Shown here: in pieces, positions 50,163 to 59,582 of the stretch | How the letters are laid out: each line of letters starts with the position of its first letter | Numbering within the stretch: the stretch's first letter is position 1 | From: DATENM01 sp045807725 | GTDB lineage: Bacteria > Acidobacteriota > Blastocatellia > UBA7656 | Length of the DNA stretch: 64,000 bases | Assembly (NCBI GenBank): GCA_045807725.1 | Contig: JBJMGV010000133.1 | Coordinates: 1-64,000, forward strand | Direction of reading: 5' to 3' | Translations under genes and position numbers: made by a program | The notes under the pieces: model-generated | What the model was told of the DNA's origin: nothing | What the model saw: only the letters and a program-made list of their open reading frames with translations | Databases searched by the model: none

Positions 50163-51080
50163 TCAACGATCCGGCTGATAGAGGTAGCGGCCCTTGCGTT
50201 CGTGGGCCATCGCTTCGGCGACTTTCAAGAACGCCCGCGCCGCGTGCGACAGGCTGGCGTTCTTGCGATAGACCAGGCGCAGCTTGCGCTCGATGCGCAG
50301 CTCGCGCACGGGGATGCGCACCAGCTCCCGGCGCGCGATCTCCGTTTCAACGCAGATGCCCGGCACCAGCGCCACGCCCGTACCGCTCGACACAAACCGC
50401 TTGATGGCTTCAATCGTCGGCAGCTCGACATCCATATTGAGCGGCGTCTTGTGGCGCTTGAACGCTTGAATCACTTTCGCGCGGTAGGGCGACTGCACGT
50501 TGTGGGCGACGAAGGTTTCCGCGCCGAGCTGGCGTATGCTGACTTGCCGCGACGAAGCGAGCGGATGCTTGGGATTAACGATGAAGACCAGCTCATCGTT
50601 GTAAACGACGATGGAGCGCAGTTGCGGCTCTTCGGGGTTGAACGACAGCACGGCCATCTCGACCGTGTGCTTCAACACGTCAGCCGGAATGCGGCTGGCA
50701 AGCGAACGATGCACGGTGACTTTGATCGTCGGATACAGGCGACGAAATTCGGCCAGCGCCGGCAGCAGATAAAGGCAGGTGAACTCGTTGGCCGCTATGG
50801 CCAGTTTGCCCTGATGCATCTCGCGCAGCTCTTTCAACGCGGTGCGCGCCTCGCCGCGCAGGTTCAAGAGCTTCTGTGCGTACTCCTGCAATAACTGGCC
50901 GGCATCGGTGAGCGTGCCGTCGCGCGACGAGCGGTCGAACAGCGCCTCGCCGATTTCGCGTTCGAGCTTACGAATCGCCTGGCTGACCGCCGGCTGCGTG
51001 CGGTAGAGCTTTTCGGCGGCGCGCGAAAAACTGCCCTCGCGCGCCACGGTCAGGAAGATTTCCAGTTGAAACAGGTCCAT
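50163..51080 (-). CDS. LysR-family transcriptional regulator
   Basis: Regulator of 305 residues. The N-terminal winged helix-turn-helix reads FSRAAEKLYRTQPAVSQAIR with KLEREIGEALFDRS after it. The effector-binding domain spans about 90-295 (GKLAIAANEFTCLYLLPALA at its start). It is divergent from leuA, with a 159-base spacer, and is followed on its own strand by leuC. This position suggests control of leucine synthesis, perhaps with an isopropylmalate-type inducer as known for LeuO/LeuR-like and IlvY-like members, but that is inference. Confidence 0.93.
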   Translation of the reverse strand: MDLFQLEIFLTVAREGSFSRAAEKLYRTQPAVSQAIRKLEREIGEALFDRSSRDGTLTDAGQLLQEYAQKLLNLRGEARTALKELREMHQGKLAIAANEFTCLYLLPALAEFRRLYPTIKVTVHRSLASRIPADVLKHTVEMAVLSFNPEEPQLRSIVVYNDELVFIVNPKHPLASSRQVSIRQLGAETFVAHNVQSPYRAKVIQAFKRHKTPLNMDVELPTIEAIKRFVSSGTGVALVPGICVETEIARRELVRIPVRELRIERKLRLVYRKNASLSHAARAFLKVAEAMAHERKGRYLYQPDR

Positions 51081-51239
51081 CTCGTGCCTATTAGCGAAAC
51101 TTTGCCGGCCAGCCGGCGCTGATTATATCATAAGCAAAAATGTATACAACTCTAAAAATTATAACTTTGACTTTGGCCTCGCGGCGCGCTTACGATTGGC
51201 GCGATACGCCACCATTCAAATCGAGGAGAAGAGTTCAAG
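51081..51239. promoter_or_regulatory. Divergent LysR/leuA promoter region
   Basis: The region is much AT-richer than its surroundings (51120-51175). It contains the short dyad ttatatcataa (51123-51133), a TN11A-like layout typical of LysR binding sites, and an interrupted palindrome gccggc-ca-gccggc (51104-51117). aggagaag lies 6-13 bases before the leuA start. Exact -10/-35 positions cannot be assigned. Confidence 0.55.
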
Positions 51240-52409
<1,170 letters not shown>

Positions 52410-52440
52410 TCTGTTTGCGTGCAACGGTCGCTCAAGACCA

Positions 52441-52480
52441 AAAGCATGGCCCACGTCCTCGGATGTGGGCCGCTTTGTTT
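52441..52480 (+). terminator. Hairpin between leuA and leuB
   Basis: Stem ggcccac (52448-52454) with gtgggcc (52465-52471), extended by aaagc (52441-52445) with gcttt (52472-52476), followed by gttt. A plausible intrinsic terminator or attenuator; it lies 32 bases after leuA and 36 bases before leuB. No leader peptide with a Leu run is evident. Confidence 0.65.
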
Positions 52481-52515
52481 GACGAGTCCCAATCATCACG
52501 GATACAACTGACGCT

Positions 52516-53571
52516 ATGCAGATCAACATCACTGTGCTGCCCGGCGACGGCATCGGCCCCGAAGTGACCGCTGAAGCCGTGCGCGTACTCGAAGCCATCG
52601 CCACAAAATTCAATCACGAACTTACCTACACGACCGAGAAGATCGGCGGCGTGGCGATCAATGAATTCAACAACCCGTTGCCGGATCAGACGCTCGCTGC
52701 GTGTTTGGACTCGAAAGCGGTGCTGCTGGGCGCGGTCGGCCATCCTGATTTCGATAATCACCCGCCGCACCTGCGCCCCGAAGCCGGATTGTTGAAGATT
52801 CGCAACGCGCTCGGCGCTTACGCCAACCTGCGGCCCGCGCGCTTGTTCACGGCGCTTGCGGACGCCTCGCCGCTCAAGGCCAGTGTAATTCAAGGCACAG
52901 ATATGCTGATTGTCCGCGAGCTGCTCGGCGGTCTTTACTTCGGCCAGCCGCGCGGCGCGGACAGCGAGGCCGCGTTCAACACGATGCGCTACAGCGCAGC
53001 GGAAGTTGAGCGCATCACGCGCGTCGCCTTCGAGTTGGCGCGCAAGCGGCGGCGCAAAGTGACTTCGGTTGATAAATCGAACGTGCTCGAAGTCTCGCGC
53101 CTCTGGCGGCAGACAGTAATTCAAATCGCTAAAGATTACCCCGACGTGACGCTTGAGCATCAACTGGTGGACTCGTGCGCGATGGCGCTGGTGACAAGGC
53201 CGGCGAGCTTTGACGTGATCCTCACCGAAAATATGTTCGGCGATATTCTCTCGGACGAAGCTGGCGCGGTGGTCGGCTCATTAGGGTTGCTGGCGTCGGC
53301 GAGCACGGGCGGGCCGGTCGGATTATATGAGCCGGTGCACGGCTCTGCGCCTGACATCGCGGGGCGCGGCATCGCTAATCCTCTTGGCGCGATTCTATCC
53401 GCCGCGATGATGCTGCGCTATTCGTTCGACCTTGAGCGCGAAGCCGCGAGCATCGAAGACGCCGTTGAACGTACGCTTGTTGCTGGCTACCGCACAGGCG
53501 ATCTGGCATCGAGCGAGCCGTCGGTCAGCACGACCGAGATGGGCCAGCGCGTCATTGAGCGACTCGCCTGA
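52516..53571 (+). CDS. leuB: 3-isopropylmalate dehydrogenase
   Basis: NAD-dependent oxidative decarboxylation of 3-isopropylmalate, third step of leucine synthesis; 351 residues, normal length. Diagnostic motifs are ITVLPGDGIGPEVTAEAVRV, LLGAVGHPDFDNHPP, RPEAGLLKIRNALGAYANLR, IVRELLGGLYFGQPRG, SVDKSNVLEVSRLWR, and EPVHGSAPDIAGRGIANPLG. The start at 52516 follows a weak site and begins with the family's MQINITVLPGDG. It is downstream of leuA with 106 bases and a hairpin between them. Confidence 0.97.
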   Translation: MQINITVLPGDGIGPEVTAEAVRVLEAIATKFNHELTYTTEKIGGVAINEFNNPLPDQTLAACLDSKAVLLGAVGHPDFDNHPPHLRPEAGLLKIRNALGAYANLRPARLFTALADASPLKASVIQGTDMLIVRELLGGLYFGQPRGADSEAAFNTMRYSAAEVERITRVAFELARKRRRKVTSVDKSNVLEVSRLWRQTVIQIAKDYPDVTLEHQLVDSCAMALVTRPASFDVILTENMFGDILSDEAGAVVGSLGLLASASTGGPVGLYEPVHGSAPDIAGRGIANPLGAILSAAMMLRYSFDLEREAASIEDAVERTLVAGYRTGDLASSEPSVSTTEMGQRVIERLA

Positions 53572-53595
53572 TTGAGCGCCTAATCAAGCGTTTAT

Positions 53596-56538
53596 TTACT
53601 CTCTCCTCTTTTTGCGAGCGTCGAGCAAACGACTGGCGAGCGGTGTGTCTTGCGCTGGCGCGGTTGCGGATGGTCTTGCCACTGCGTCTGCGGGCTGTGG
53701 CGGCTTGCTGACTTTACTGACTTGCGCGCCATTGTCCGCTGCCGCAGTGCGCTGTGTGATTTCGATCACAGGCGTCGGCGCGGCGGCAGTTATTTCAACA
53801 GGCGCATCGTTCAGGCGGACACGCGAACGCGCTTCTTTCAAGCCGGCCAGCGACGCAGCGGCTTCTGAGTCAAGGGCGAGCGGCACGCGGCGGCGCAGTC
53901 TTGATCGAACCCACTCGCGCGCCTGTTCGATCTGCTCGCGTGACAGGTGAACGCGCCTGAGTCCTACGTCGAGTGGCAACAACAGCAGCGCCACAAGCAT
54001 CAACGCCTGCCATATCTCGTGCGGAATGGTGCGCGCCGCGCGCCTCTCGAATAAGTTAATCTCGCTTGCTTGTGGCGCATCACCCGTCAGCGCCGATAGG
54101 CTTGCGCCGCCGGTCGCTTCGCTGATTTGAGCGAGCAGGTTCGTGTCCGATGCGACGATGCTGAATTCGGGCGAATAGGAATTGACCGCGCCGGTGACGG
54201 GCGCAGGCGCACCACCTTCTTCGCTGACGCTGGCCAGATACGCGCCGCGCAATGTCGCCGGAAAATCGCCTTCGTAGCGGCCTGCTGCGGTCTGCTCTAA
54301 CGGAATGTCGGTGGCGGTGAAGTCGGGCGCGATGATGTGGGCCTTGAGCCGCAGGTCGTTTTTGAACTCGCCTTCGGCGCTGGCCGCTTCGACGGTGACG
54401 TGGCCGCGCCCGGCGTTGATCTCGACACGAGGCTGCAACTCGGTCGAACCCTGTCGCCGCAACACGTCTCTTAAGGCTTGCGTCCAGAACTGGCCGAAGC
54501 CCGACCAGTTCATCCACTGCGCGGCCCAACGCGACTTGGCATCCGACGTGAACGCCGCCGCGCGACCCAGTCCATATTGCCACACGGCGTAGACCGGATC
54601 ATCTTTGTCGGACATCAACGCGGTGATCGCCGGTGATTTCACCGGGTCGCGCTCGGCTGTGCCGACGTAGCCGCCGAGCTGCGGCGCGCTCGTCCAATCA
54701 ATGCCGTTGGTCGCTTGCGATGCGCGCACGAAGCGCGGCACGAACGGCTCTTCGATGATTGTTGACTTCGACGCCAGGAAGGCTTCGCGCGTGAAGATGC
54801 GCGGCAGCTTGTCGGGCGTGTCCGCCGCATAGAAGCGACCGCCGCCGACATCCGCCAGAAACTTCATCGTGTCGAAATCAGGATCATCACCGAGCGCGAC
54901 CGTTGACAACGTCATACCGGCCTCGCGCACGCTGCGAGCGATGCCGCGAAAATCGCCCGGCTCGCTCTGGCCGTCCGACATCACGATGATGTGTTTGATC
55001 TGCGCGTCGCTCGCCTGTAGCCAGTCGTAAGCCATCTTGATGCCGGGATACATATTCGTGCCGCCGAGCGCCTGAATCGTGCCGATCTTGTCAATGATCG
55101 CTTTCTTGTCTTCGACCTTGGTGAGATTGACAACCGCGTAAGCATCGCTGTCGAAGGCGATGACGCCGACTGAATCACGCTCGGATAAAAAGTCAACGGT
55201 CGCAGAACTGGCTTCCAGAGCCATTTCGATCTTGCTGCCGAGCATCGACCCGGACTTGTCGATGACCAGCGCGATGGCGAGCGCCGGAAAATGTTTCTTC
55301 TGCCGCACGTCGAGCGATACGGGCAGGACTTCTTCAACGGGCGTCTTGTAATAGCCGCCCGGCCCGAAGCTCTGATCGCCGCCGATCATCACAAAGCCGC
55401 CGCCGAGGTCACGCACATAACTCTGCACCATCTTCATCTGCGCCGGTGTCATCACGGAGGCGGGCACATTGTCGTAGATCACCAGATCATAATTCTGAAA
55501 GCCGGCAAGCGTCGTCGGCACAGCGGCAGCCGCGCGAACATCGGCGACGAAGCTGCCTTCGGCGAGCACGCGCAACACGCCCTGCGAAGGCGACGGGTCG
55601 CCGTAGAGGTAGAGCGTTTTCGGCTTGCCTTCGACGATGGCAAACGCCTCGCGCGTGTTGTTTTGTTGGAAGGTGTCGGCGTTGATGGCTTCGACTTCGG
55701 CGCGGTAGGTGAAGAAGCCTTTCTGTTCGACGCGCTGCGGCAGAATGAAAACGTTTTCGCCTGATGCCGTGAGCTGCACACCGCGTTCGGAGACGACAGA
55801 GTCGTTGCGGTAAACGCGCAATGTCGCTTCGGTGTCGCGCGTGCTGTCAATCGTCACTTTCAAGTCGAACGATTCGCCTTCGGCGAGTTGTGGCGGCGCG
55901 TCGAGTTCACGAATGGCAATCTCGCCGCGCGCTTCGTTGCGCGCCGTCGTCGTGTTGATCGAGCGCGTGAAGACTTCCACACCCGAAGCCCGCAGCAGTT
56001 GCGCTTCCTGGCCGGCGCTTTCGAGATTCTCGTTGCCGTCCGAGATCAACACCAATCGGCCCGTCGCGTCTTCTGGCACGAGCGCGGCGGCCAATCGCAA
56101 CGCCGCCGCGATGTCCGTGTAATCGCGCGGCGGGTTCGAGGCAATCTCCTTGATGCGCCAATCGCCGAGCGTCTCTTTGCGAGTCGGCGCAAGCTCGACC
56201 GCCGGCTCGCGCCCGAAGGCGACGACGCCAACGTAATCGCGCGGCCCTGCGCGATTGATCTCCGCGTTGATGGCGTCAAGCACAGCCGCGCGCGAATCCT
56301 GCGCGACGCTCGCCGACACGTCTACGAGAAACAACAGCGCCACGTCGCGCGACGACGACCGAACTCGCAAGCCCGCGAGCGCAAGCACCGTGAGCAACAC
56401 GATGACGACGCGAACGACAAGGCTCGCGCGCCCGCGCTGCCGTGATAGATTTGCCAGGCTGTGACGGGCGAAGTAGACCGCCAGCGGTATCAACGCCAAC
56501 AGCACGAGCGCCCAAGGATTAGTGAATTCAATCTTCAT
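53596..56538 (-). CDS. Membrane protein with two VWA domains
   Basis: Polytopic protein of 980 residues. Two N-terminal helices (about 8-25, 40-58) precede a first VWA domain (about 68-200; metal site LFLVDVSASVAQDSR, i.e. DVSAS). A beta region, then a glutamine-amidotransferase-like flavodoxin fold (about 315-400: YDLVIYDNVPASVMTPAQM, GGGFVMIGGDQSFGPGGY) leads into a second VWA domain (about 420-590; ALVIDKSGSML with DKSGS, IVMSDGQSEPGDF). A C-terminal helix follows (about 845-870), and a Pro/Ala-rich tail. It is similar in type to BatA-like and Myxococcus-type VWA membrane proteins. No MoxR ATPase is in the window. The ATG lies within a heptamer repeat (56537-56557) with no ribosome site; its stop is 24 bases from leuB's. 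Confidence 0.8.
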   Translation of the reverse strand: MKIEFTNPWALVLLALIPLAVYFARHSLANLSRQRGRASLVVRVVIVLLTVLALAGLRVRSSSRDVALLFLVDVSASVAQDSRAAVLDAINAEINRAGPRDYVGVVAFGREPAVELAPTRKETLGDWRIKEIASNPPRDYTDIAAALRLAAALVPEDATGRLVLISDGNENLESAGQEAQLLRASGVEVFTRSINTTTARNEARGEIAIRELDAPPQLAEGESFDLKVTIDSTRDTEATLRVYRNDSVVSERGVQLTASGENVFILPQRVEQKGFFTYRAEVEAINADTFQQNNTREAFAIVEGKPKTLYLYGDPSPSQGVLRVLAEGSFVADVRAAAAVPTTLAGFQNYDLVIYDNVPASVMTPAQMKMVQSYVRDLGGGFVMIGGDQSFGPGGYYKTPVEEVLPVSLDVRQKKHFPALAIALVIDKSGSMLGSKIEMALEASSATVDFLSERDSVGVIAFDSDAYAVVNLTKVEDKKAIIDKIGTIQALGGTNMYPGIKMAYDWLQASDAQIKHIIVMSDGQSEPGDFRGIARSVREAGMTLSTVALGDDPDFDTMKFLADVGGGRFYAADTPDKLPRIFTREAFLASKSTIIEEPFVPRFVRASQATNGIDWTSAPQLGGYVGTAERDPVKSPAITALMSDKDDPVYAVWQYGLGRAAAFTSDAKSRWAAQWMNWSGFGQFWTQALRDVLRRQGSTELQPRVEINAGRGHVTVEAASAEGEFKNDLRLKAHIIAPDFTATDIPLEQTAAGRYEGDFPATLRGAYLASVSEEGGAPAPVTGAVNSYSPEFSIVASDTNLLAQISEATGGASLSALTGDAPQASEINLFERRAARTIPHEIWQALMLVALLLLPLDVGLRRVHLSREQIEQAREWVRSRLRRRVPLALDSEAAASLAGLKEARSRVRLNDAPVEITAAAPTPVIEITQRTAAADNGAQVSKVSKPPQPADAVARPSATAPAQDTPLASRLLDARKKRRE

Positions 56539-56557
56539 TCAGGATTCGGGATTCAGG
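56537..56557. repeat. Heptamers at the start of the VWA gene
   Basis: Units attcagg, attcggg, attcagg (56537-56557) lie between the stop of 56561-58399 and the start of 53596-56538. The first two bases of the unit are part of the start codon (56536-56538 on the minus strand). The unit is the same as in the element at 1564-1667. Confidence 0.82.
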
Positions 56558-56560
56558 ATT

Positions 56561-58399
56561 CTATGCGGCGATTCTTCTGTGATATACCCACCACTCGAAC
56601 GAGAGCATGACGAGCGCCGCGAGCGCCAGCCAGCGCCACGCTTCACGCTCGGTCTTGAACGTCTCGACCTGACCGCTCACTTCGCCGGTTCTGGTCTTGA
56701 TGGCGTCGCTCGGCGCAGTGTTGGATTCCGCCTCGCTCAACAAACTGGCCGCGAATGGCGGCGCGTCTTTCACTTGATACAAGCCGGCGCGCAGCGTGTC
56801 GGCAAACGCAATCGTGCCATCGTGCGCCGCGACGGTTTGCCCGTCACCGCTGGGCAGATCAATCGCGGCTTGTGATTCGGTCGTGCGAATGATGATCGGC
56901 TGGCCCGTGCGCACGGTGCGTTCACTGGCCGGCGTGTCGCGCCCCGTCAGCCACGCCATCGCGTTCGCCAACAAGATCGGAAACTCAACCTTGAGCGGCA
57001 GGTCGCTCTGCGTTAAATCAAAGCCGATCATCGCCACGCGGCGCGAACGGTCTTCGCCGGCGATGATCATCGCGTCACTGGCGGCGCTGACGATAGGCCG
57101 CAGCCACGATGACGCCTCGCGTTGCGTCATCGCTTCGACGTGAACGTCTGCGTAATTCAGATAACTATTCAGCGGGTGGCCGCGATCAATCGAAGTAATC
57201 TCCGGTCGCGGCGCGCTCCCGGTCGCGTGCCACCAGCCCGTGACATCCGATGGATTGATCGCAAGCAAGGGCTTGCCCGATTCAATCACGCTTGCCGGAA
57301 CCGTGCCGTCTGTGATGACACAATCGAACGAAGCGAGCGGCGCATCCGCATTCACCTTGCGCGCATCTAACGCGTCGTTGGCGGCGATGGCTTGCAGCAG
57401 AAAGAGGTTGTCGCTGAGCACGGCGATGCGCGGGCGACGCGCGTCGGGCAGGTAAGCGTAAGCGACGTTGTCCGCCGCGAGATCGTCTTCAACGTTGATC
57501 TTCAATTCGGCCAGCCCGCCCGACTGCGGCAACGCGTCAAAGACGAGCGCGGCACGATTCTGCGCGTTGACGTTCAGGCTGCGTGCGTCGGCGAGCTTGC
57601 CATCAATGCGTAGCTCGACGCCGAACGATTGATCGCGGTCGCCGAAGTTGGCAACCGAAGCGAAGAGTTGCTGTCTCGCGCTGCTTGCCGTCGAGCGCGA
57701 GTTCATCGCCACGATGCCAACGTTCGATGCGCGGGTTCCTACGCGCACGAAGCGCAAGGCAACGTGGCGCGCGGAGTCGTTTGATAAGCCGAGGTCGGAA
57801 GCAAGCGGCGCGCTTGCGCCATCGCTGATGATGACGATGCCGGCGTCGCGTTCGGTGCGGGCAATCTGTTCAGCCAATCGCACGGCGTCGGTGAGATTGC
57901 CCGCCGCGTCTGTCTCTTGGATGTCGTTGATGGCGGTGTTGAGCGCGGCATGATCGGCGGTCAGTCCCGCGCGCACGCTGACGCGCGAAGAACTTTCAAT
58001 CACGGCGGCGCGGTCATTGCCGCCGAGTCCCGCGACCATATCGCGCGCCAGTCCTTTGGCTCGTGCAAGACGCGAGCCTGCGCCTTCATCGCGTGCGCTC
58101 ATACTGGCGGTCGAGTCAATGATAATGACCGTGCTGCCCGACGCCAGCGAGCGCATCTGGAGCAGCGGACGAGCCAGCGCGAAGACCAGCGCGGCCAGCG
58201 CCACGAGTTGCAGCAACAGCAACAGCGAGCGGCGCAGCTTCTTGAACGGCGCGTTGGCTTCGATCTCTTCGAGGGCGCGCTGCCACAAAAAGACGCTCGG
58301 CACAACGCGCCGCTTGCGCTTCAGCTTGAGCAGGTAAAAGAAGATGATGATCGCGCCGAGCAGCAGCCACCACAGCGCGCTTGCCGATAAGAATCTCAT
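56561..58399 (-). CDS. BatA-like membrane protein with VWA domain
   Basis: Protein of 612 residues with the aerotolerance-regulator N-terminal signature: SALWWLLLGAIIIFFYLLKL is the first helix, followed by KRKRRVVPSVFLWQ. A second helix (about 58-78) precedes a VWA-like domain (about 85-240) with STVIIIDSTASMSARDEG; the metal motif is DSTAS, close to DxSxS. The later part (about 250-560) has glutamine-amidotransferase-like folds (RRPRIAVLSDNLFLLQAIA). A C-terminal helix ends in WWVYHRR. It is directly upstream of the larger VWA protein, with a 22-base gap, so the two are coupled and probably form a complex at the membrane. Function unknown. Confidence 0.82.
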   Translation of the reverse strand: MRFLSASALWWLLLGAIIIFFYLLKLKRKRRVVPSVFLWQRALEEIEANAPFKKLRRSLLLLLQLVALAALVFALARPLLQMRSLASGSTVIIIDSTASMSARDEGAGSRLARAKGLARDMVAGLGGNDRAAVIESSSRVSVRAGLTADHAALNTAINDIQETDAAGNLTDAVRLAEQIARTERDAGIVIISDGASAPLASDLGLSNDSARHVALRFVRVGTRASNVGIVAMNSRSTASSARQQLFASVANFGDRDQSFGVELRIDGKLADARSLNVNAQNRAALVFDALPQSGGLAELKINVEDDLAADNVAYAYLPDARRPRIAVLSDNLFLLQAIAANDALDARKVNADAPLASFDCVITDGTVPASVIESGKPLLAINPSDVTGWWHATGSAPRPEITSIDRGHPLNSYLNYADVHVEAMTQREASSWLRPIVSAASDAMIIAGEDRSRRVAMIGFDLTQSDLPLKVEFPILLANAMAWLTGRDTPASERTVRTGQPIIIRTTESQAAIDLPSGDGQTVAAHDGTIAFADTLRAGLYQVKDAPPFAASLLSEAESNTAPSDAIKTRTGEVSGQVETFKTEREAWRWLALAALVMLSFEWWVYHRRIAA

Positions 58400-58557
58400 A
58401 ACGAAGTTTCACCCGTGACGAGCCATCCGATTATAGCGGCAATTCGCGGCTGCCGCATTGATCGACGGATGCAAGCCGCGACTCGTCATACGCTGCGCCG
58501 GTCGGCGAGGTTTACGCGCCGCCGCGATTGGATGAGAATAAGTGTGAAGGGTTGGCT

Positions 58558-59346
58558 ATGAGCGAAGTCATTGAACAACGATCTGAAGAACCGGCAGACG
58601 CCCCGACAGAGGCCAATGAGGCGCTGTTGAGCGGGCCGGGCGAAACCGACCTGACCGTTTCGCCGCGTCGTGCCGTCGCGCGGGCGCGCTGGGCCGAGAT
58701 GGTCTTCGTCATTGCGCTCGGCCTGTACGCGGTGCTGGCGACGTTCGCGCATCTTTACGCCTTCTTTGAATGGGACATGCGCGTCAATCACGCGATTCGT
58801 TCAATCAATGTGCCCGGCTTCGGCCCGTTGATGGTCGGCTTGTCGTGGCTGGGCAGCGGCCTTGTGCCGACCATTCTCGTCGTCGGCTGCGGTATGGCGC
58901 TCTACGCGGCGCGCTTTCGATTAGAAGGCATTCTCTGTATGATCGGCGTCACGCTGGGCGCGGTGATGAACAGCTTGATGAAGATAGCCATCGCGCGCCC
59001 GCGCCCCGATCCGAGCCTCATCGACGTGATGCGCCATTATGATCACAACAGCTTCCCGTCGGGCCACGTCGAATTCTTCGTTACTTTCTTCGGCTTTCTC
59101 TTCTTTCTCAGTTACGTTCTGCTCAAGCGCAGTCCCTTGCGCAGCGCGGCGCTGATCGTCCTGGCGTTGTTGATCGCGCTGATCGGCGTGTCGCGCATTT
59201 ATATAGGCGCGCACTGGCCGAGCGACACGGTCGGCGCGTACCTATCGGGCGGCGTCTGGCTGATGCTGATGATCGAAGTCTACCGCCGCTTGAAAACTCA
59301 CCAGCCAGTTGCGACGCGGCGACACGGCGACGCGCCGACGCGGTGA
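58558..59346 (+). CDS. PAP2-family membrane phosphatase
   Basis: Membrane phosphatase of 262 residues with six helices. The active-site motifs are complete: K-x6-RP in MKIAIARPRPDP (K142, R147), PSGH in SFPSGHVEFFVTFF (residues 167-170), and SR-x5-H in VSRIYIGAHWPSDTVGA (H219). Such enzymes act on polyprenyl or phosphatidate phosphates, so recycling of undecaprenyl diphosphate or lipid signalling is likely. The ATG at 58558 follows a gaagggtt site; a TTG at 58528 is unlikely. The C-terminal tail (VATRRHGDAPTR) is encoded by an octamer repeat (59311-59358) that also supplies the stop. Confidence 0.93.
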   Translation: MSEVIEQRSEEPADAPTEANEALLSGPGETDLTVSPRRAVARARWAEMVFVIALGLYAVLATFAHLYAFFEWDMRVNHAIRSINVPGFGPLMVGLSWLGSGLVPTILVVGCGMALYAARFRLEGILCMIGVTLGAVMNSLMKIAIARPRPDPSLIDVMRHYDHNSFPSGHVEFFVTFFGFLFFLSYVLLKRSPLRSAALIVLALLIALIGVSRIYIGAHWPSDTVGAYLSGGVWLMLMIEVYRRLKTHQPVATRRHGDAPTR

Positions 59347-59358
59347 GGGGATGACGCG
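59311..59358. repeat. Octamer repeat at the end of the PAP2 gene
   Basis: Six 8-base units follow without gap from 59311 (gcgacgcg, gcgacacg, gcgacgcg, ccgacgcg, gtgagggg, atgacgcg). This is the same unit as at 13674 and 15797. The repeat codes the last residues and stop codon (59344-59346) of the phosphatase. Confidence 0.83.
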
Positions 59359-59582
59359 TCGCTTTCTGCTATGGCGCGAGCCGGCGCGGCTGTGCCAGAA
59401 TTTTCAGGCGAAGTTGTGAATCTGCGTTCCGATAATTCGTGTTGATCCCTGAACGCTTCAATCAGGAAGCGATACATTAGATGGCAGAATGAACTGCCGC
59501 GCTCGCCCGCTTGTCTCCCCCACCCACGTGTGACGCTTTGAGCATTGCTTTGAAGATCGCTGTCGGTCTGCCGAGGAGAGTT

